64,000 bases of DNA, from positions 186,001-250,000 of the forward strand of contig QJPP01001944.1 of the NCBI GenBank assembly GCA_003996215.1. Direction: 5' to 3'. Source of the DNA: Jaltomata sinuosa (taxonomy: Eukaryota > Streptophyta > Magnoliopsida > Solanales > Solanaceae). The notes under the pieces are model-generated. The model was given only the letters and a program-made list of their open reading frames with translations. It was not told where the DNA came from and did not search any database. Made by a program: the position numbers and the translations under genes. Of this stretch, positions 58,881 through 64,000 are shown in pieces (the first letter of the stretch is position 1; each line of letters begins with the position of its first letter).

Positions 58881-61068
58881 TGTAACGACCGGGTCAGTCG
58901 TTATGGGTAGTCCAATCGTGCCAAGTTTTAGAGTTAAAAAAACTCCGGATTTGGGGGTTTGAAATTCTGGGCTAGGCTAGTCTCGGCCGGTTTAGGAGCG
59001 AGACATGGTCTAGGGCCATCCGGGTGAGGATGAGGTCGGATGTCTTGTGTTGAGCTAGTTTTCCTCGTAGCTAACACATAGAGGAGTCCTGGAGAATTTT
59101 CGGAATCAAATTTGGGTAAGTAGAACTTCCAGAATCGAGGTCGATGTGAAGGGGCTATTTAGGGACGTCATAAAAATAAGTGTGTTATAAAATGGACTGA
59201 TTTTGGAGGTTTTATGACTTTTTGTCCCGTGTCAACCACCGTAGCAGAAAAATTACCGCTACAATGGAGGTCAACGTTGGTCAGCGTCAGCCATAGCGGG
59301 CGACTCCGCTACAGCAGAACCGCTATAGCGGAGCGGACCGCTATAGTAGGCTCGACGGGAATTAAAGCTGAAACATTTTCCAAAATATTCAGTTTTCACA
59401 ATTTCATTTTGGGAGAAGGGCAGGGCGATTCCAGGCATTTTTCCTCCATTTTTTCATTATTTTCTTCCCTAAGGTAAGGTTTCTACTCTCCAGTCTTCGT
59501 AATACGTTCCTATGCGATAGAATTGCTAGGAGGGAACTTGGGGGAAAGTTGGAATAACCTAGAAATGGTAGAATCTGGGGAAGAAGGGGGATTCTAGACT
59601 TGAATGTTCTTGGGTGTTGTTAAAAGTAAGATATTATGATCATAGGTTGTTCAATTCCCTATTTTTATCCATAAAAATGATAGAACTAGGGAAATTAATG
59701 GTGAAAAGCCCAGGAAAAGGGTGGGATAATCATGGGTGGCCTGGGATTTTGAGATTCATTGTAATCTGGGTAATTTGCAGGTCTTGTTTGTTAATTTCAT
59801 GTACTTGTATGTTATTTTAGACCGAGAATGATAAAGGAATCCGGAATACGGGAAAGCTCGGGTTGAATAGAGCTTGGATCATTTCGAGGTAGGTGAAGGC
59901 TTACGATTTTGGTGAATATTGTATGTGCTTGTACTATTATCTAAGTGGTTGTATGAATTGCATTGCTTAGAGAGATTGTGTAGAATGTCCAGGAGTCCTG
60001 CTTTACAGTCTGTGAGTTGAATGGTGTGTACTTGTTGGTTTACAAGTTGTGTGTTCATATATTGACTGTGGATTGTTGACATTTGGTTGGCTCGGGTACC
60101 ACGCCTGATACAGGTATACTAACGGTTGGCTCGGGTACCACGCCTGGTACAGGTATAACAAATGGTAGGCACGGGTACTACGCCTGGCATGAATTACTAC
60201 CGGTTGACTCGGGTACCATACCTGGTACGGATTTACTTTTTTATATCATTGCATTGTTACTGATTGCATTGCATTGACTGGTATTGGTTTCGTGAGTGAA
60301 CCGAGCTATTTATTGAATTATGATATTTACTGATGGTCCTTGAGTGACCGGGAATTCTGTTGTATTTGTTCAATTGATCTTGGTTTAGGCCGGGTTGTCT
60401 GTTAACACTTAGGTGTTGTCTAGAGGGGATCCCAGGGTGGGTCGGATGGTTATGTGTATATGACTGTTGCTTATGGTTGTTAAGGGTGGATTTCATGCAG
60501 GAACAAGTTAGGCAAAGGCTGTAGTCTAAGAGGAGCCTGTTAATATTGTTGCATGTCTTCCATACATTTTACTTGATATTGTTGTACTGCTTATACACTG
60601 TTTATTTAGAAACTGGCTGATGATCCTACCAGTACACAGTGATGGTGTACTGATAGTGCACTTGCTTATTTTTCTTGTGAGTACAGAAAATCTTCCGGCG
60701 GCTGAGACGCGACCTCATCTATAGTGCCAGCGTTCCAGACTTCAAGGGTGAGTTGTTCGATCAAGTTGCCTTGGATCTATCTTTAGAGTTGTAGCCCATT
60801 TGTTTCGGGCTTAAACTATTTCCTTCATGTTTTGGGGTTGCATTCCCGTACTCTAGATATTAGTAGATTGTTTGGTACTGCGACTTTCAGGTTCTAGGGG
60901 ATAATTTCCGCAGGTTAATGTTAAAGAAGTATATTTCCTAAATTATTGAATGCTAGTTTACTTTCCGCACTTGGTTTTGAGCTGTTAGAACGGATAAGTT
61001 TGGGGCAGTGATGGTTCTCTCACCCGGGGGTTGGGTGAGTGCCACTCATGGTGGTCTGGGTCATGACA
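58881..61068 (+). repeat. 5' LTR of element E
   Basis: 2188 bp, TGTAACGACC...GGTCATGACA. The palindromic CCGCTATAGCGG-type cluster is at about 59230-59355 and the minisatellite (GGCTCGGGTACCACGCCTGG type, about four copies) at about 60085-60235. Confidence 0.88.
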
Positions 61069-61072
61069 AAGA

Positions 61073-61086
61073 TGATATCAGAGCCC
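61073..61086 (+). other. Primer-binding site of element E
   Basis: TGATATCAGAGCCC: the initiator tRNA-Met type site (TGGTATCAGAGCC in element A) with one G-to-A change. Confidence 0.75.
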
Positions 61087-61288
61087 TAGGTTCGTTGATC
61101 TCATCATACCAAATAGGTCTAGTAGAGTCCTGCGGAACGGTGCGAATACGTCCGTACTTTTCTTCGGGAGGCTATGGGTCTTTAGGAAAAACTATCTCTT
61201 CCTTCTTTTCTTTGTGCTATAAATTGATTCCAATTGGTATCTGTTGATACAAATTGGTATCTAACCTCATTCACTCTTCTGTTTGCAG

Positions 61289-64000
61289 ATGCTTAACACA
61301 AGAAATAACGGAGCTAGAGCAGCGGTCCCAACAACGGGCCCAGCTGTCCTTGGTAGAGGGAGGGGAAGGGGCAGAGGACGAGGTAGAGCAATACCTACCA
61401 GGGGTGGGGCTCGAGCTGGTGCTAATGTACGCGAGGTAACCCCTCCCCCACCTCAGGAGCATGTTGCTGAGGATGTAGAAGAAGTGGTTGTAGAGGATGA
61501 AGGGGCACAGACGGAGGCGACACCGGTTGGGGGTGCAGGCCTTCCTGCTATGACACCGGAAGCCTTTCAGCAGGCTTGGAACATTATGAGTGGGTTGGTT
61601 GGTGCTTGAGCCATACCCACAGCTTATGCAAATCAGGCCTTGGATACTCAGCCAGCGGTTACTACAGTGCCTAGGACGGACGCAGCTTCGGGCACTAATG
61701 ATTTCTTCAGGCCAATGCTAGGCCCAGTGATGACAGGTAATGAGCATGAGATGCTGACCAAGTTTCTCAAGCTGAAACCTCCTATATTTCAGGGTACGGA
61801 TAGGGAGAATGCTTATGAGTTCATATTAGATTGCTATGAGAGATTGCACAAGTGGGGTATTGTACGTCGGCACAGGGTTGAATTTGTCACTTTTCAGCTA
61901 CAGGAAGATGCCAAGCAGTGGTGGAGGTCTCATTATGAGTGTCGGTCTTCTGTTCTACCTGTACTGACTTGGGAGCAATTCCATGCTTTGTTCTTAGAGA
62001 AGTACGTACCCCGTACTTTGAGGGACCGAAAGAAAGATGAGTTCTTGAACTTAGAACAGGGTGGCATGTCAGTCTCGGCTTATGAGCCCAAGTTCCATGC
62101 CTTGTCTCATTTTGCTACACAGATGTTGGGGTCTGTGGAGGAACAAGTCCAGTTGTTTGTCAAGGGTCTGAATACTGAACTGCAGGTATTGTCAGTGCAT
62201 ATGACTTCTTCAGGAAAGAGCTTTAATGATGTAGTGGATTATGTGAAGAAGTTAGAGGGAGTTAGGCAAGCGGGGCAGGCTAAGGTTTTAGCCAAGAAAC
62301 CCCGGAATGAGGGAAACTATGGTGGTTCATACTCTAGGGTCCCAAATCAGCAGGCTTACTCAGCCTGTCCTATTCAGTCAGCCTTGCCAGCTACTACAGG
62401 TAGTCATCAGGGGGCTTAGTATTCAGCTCCTAGAGGCCAGGGAGCATCGTATACATCAGCTAGCAGACCTACACTTGACCGTTGTTGCTTCCATTGTGGT
62501 GATCTGGGCCACTTTAAGAGGGAGTGTACACATAGGCAGATAGGTAATCAGGGTTAGCAGCTGTTTAGAGCAGTTGTCCCGGTAGGCAGAGGCGGTAATG
62601 CTAGGGGTCATCCACAGAGTGGGCGAGGTAATTTTTAGGGAGGCCGGGGAGACAGGGAGAACGACAGTGCAGGCAGGGGTACAGCGCAGACATCCCTAGA
62701 AGTTGCCTGGATTGATGATTGGGCTCATTGCTATGATTTTCCAGGGAGGACCGAGGTGAAAACCTCAGATGCGGTGATCACAAGTACCATTCTTGTCTGC
62801 GATAAAATGGCTTCGGTATTACTTGACCCAGGTTCTACATATTCTTATGTATCTGTGAGTTTTGCGTTGGGTCTGGACCTAATTTATGATACCCTTGATT
62901 CCCCTATCCATGTTTCTATCCCAGTTTGAGAGTCTGTGATTGTGACTCATGTTTATCATGGCTGTTCTGTGGTGTTTGTGGGGTTGCGTACTTGGGTAGA
63001 CTTGGTAATTTTGGATATGTCTGATTTTGACATTATCTTGGGTATGACCTGGCTATCTCCTTATCATGCTGTGTTGAACTGTAACACCAAGACTGTGGCT
63101 CTAGAAATTTTGGGTAAGGATAGACTAGAGTGGGAAGGTGTGTACAGGCCTAAGTCAGTTAAGATAATATCGTTTGTTCGGGCTAGGAAGCTAGTGGGGA
63201 GGGGGTGTCTAGCCTTCTTGGCTCATCTCTGGGATGATAGCGTAGAGTCCCCCTCTATTGAGTCAGTTCCGGTGGTTTCTGAATTTTTAGAGGTATTTCT
63301 AGCGGACCTGCCTGGTATGCCTCCGGACAGGGACATAGATTTCTGTATTGATTTGGAGCCATACACTCATCCTATTTCCATTCCTCCATATCGTATGGCT
63401 TCGACAGAGTTAAGGGAACTTAAGACTCAGCTGCAGGAACTCCTAGATAAGGGATTTATACATCCCAGTGCTTCGCCTTGGGGTGCTCCAGTTTTATTCG
63501 TAAAGAAGAAGGATGGTAGTATGCGGATGTGCATAGACTATAGGAAGTTGAACAAGGTGACCATCCAGAATAAGTACCCCCTACCCTGTATAGATAATTT
63601 GTTTGACCAGCTTCAGGGTGTATTGGTATTTTTGAAAATTGACTTGAGATCGGGGTATCATCAATTAAAGATTAGACCTGAGGACATTCTGAAAATTACT
63701 TTTTGTACTCGGTATAGGCATTACGAGTTTCTAGTAATGTTGTTTGGTTTGACCAATGCACCAGCAGCATTCATAAGTTTGATGAATGGGGTATTCAAGT
63801 CATATTTAGATTCCTTCGTGATTGTGTTTATCGATGATATTTTGATTTACTCTAAGAGTAAGGAGGAGCATGCTAGTCATCTTCGTATTATGTTGGATAT
63901 CTTGAGATGCCAGAAGCTCATGGTTCTTGGTACTCAATTCATCCTGGTGTGACTAAAATATACAAGAACTTGAGGTAGCGTTAATGGTGGATCTGGATTA
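61289..64000 (+). pseudogene. Element E gag-pol (five stops, RT-to-integrase deletion, 3' end outside window)
   Basis: ATG at 61289 (MLNTRNNGARAAVP). A single frame runs to about 63915: Arg/Gly-rich leader (GRGRGRGRGRGRA), gag domain about 61640-62200 (FLKLKPPIFQGTDRENAYEF), zinc knuckle CCFHCGDLGHFKREC at about 62484-62528, protease DPGSTYSYVS at about 62827 and ILGMTWLSPY near 63040, RT 63300-63915 with FIDDILIYSK near 63840. The frame is interrupted only by stops at 61607, 62417, 62555, 62636 and 62927 (TGA, TAG, TAG, TAG, TGA), with no frameshift, so it is the best-kept family member here. Near 63915 RT stops after ILRCQK and the sequence jumps to the integrase zinc-finger region (nucleotides for a YSIHPGVTK-like segment in another frame). 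The end of RT and all of RNase H are missing. Confidence 0.9.

Larger units (their letters stand above)
58881..64000 (+). mobile_element. LTR element E: Tekay/Del-like chromovirus, runs off the window
   Basis: 5' LTR 58881-61068, primer site, then one gag-pol frame. Same family as A and C but on the plus strand. The 3' half lies beyond 64000. The internal part is shortened by a deletion near 63915. Confidence 0.9.

Noticed and set aside
61073..61086. Possible tRNA-Met gene
   Set aside because: Only the 3' end of the tRNA is matched; no cloverleaf follows. It is the primer site of element E.

Overview
The window is nuclear DNA of a flowering plant. Host coding sequence is sparse and intron-containing, the DNA is AT-rich, and most of the window is plant transposons: Tekay-type and Athila-type Ty3/Gypsy elements, a Tat-like element, MULEs, hAT, Harbinger and Stowaway elements. 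The families look like those of Solanaceae; that placement is an inference from recalled resemblance, not a database result.

Layout. 1-600: last exon or single exon of a small LEA-like protein built from 54-nt repeats. 0.8-5.4 kb: DNA-transposon zone with a Stowaway MITE, a MULE whose right inverted repeat is split by a Harbinger/Tourist element, and a second inverted-repeat element with its own nested insertion and a minisatellite. 5.6-35.8 kb: a four-level nest. An old long-arm inverted-repeat element is split by Tekay-like element A (7380-32687, minus strand). The gag of A is split by Athila-like element B (13733-29352, minus). B is split by a 3.1-kb solo LTR (16016-19112). A MULE and a hAT element sit in the two halves of the outermost element. 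37.5-53.4 kb: a low-coding, probably Tat-lineage LTR element D (plus strand) split by Tekay-like element C (38541-48118, minus). 53.8-55.9 kb: a three-exon glyoxalase/VOC gene on the minus strand, probably a pseudogene, with a 203-bp near-perfect palindrome abutting exon 1. 56-57.6 kb: simple and tandem repeats. 57.6-58.9 kb: a decayed minus-strand coding remnant resembling endogenous pararetrovirus polyproteins. 58.9-64 kb: Tekay-like element E (plus), running off the window, with five premature stops and an RT-to-integrase deletion.

Only the LEA-like exon and the VOC locus look like host genes. All transposon polyproteins are broken. Element boundaries rest on target-site duplications (TSDs) read by eye: exact for C, the solo LTR, the two clear MULEs, the Harbinger element and the first Stowaway element; one mismatch for A, B and D. 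I found no tRNA, rRNA, CRISPR or prokaryotic feature. No new biological system is evident. The points most worth a second look are the palindrome at the VOC exon/intron boundary, the short palindromic repeats shared by the Tekay-family LTRs, the antisense ORF in D, the long-arm inverted-repeat element with its internal array, and the pararetrovirus-like remnant.
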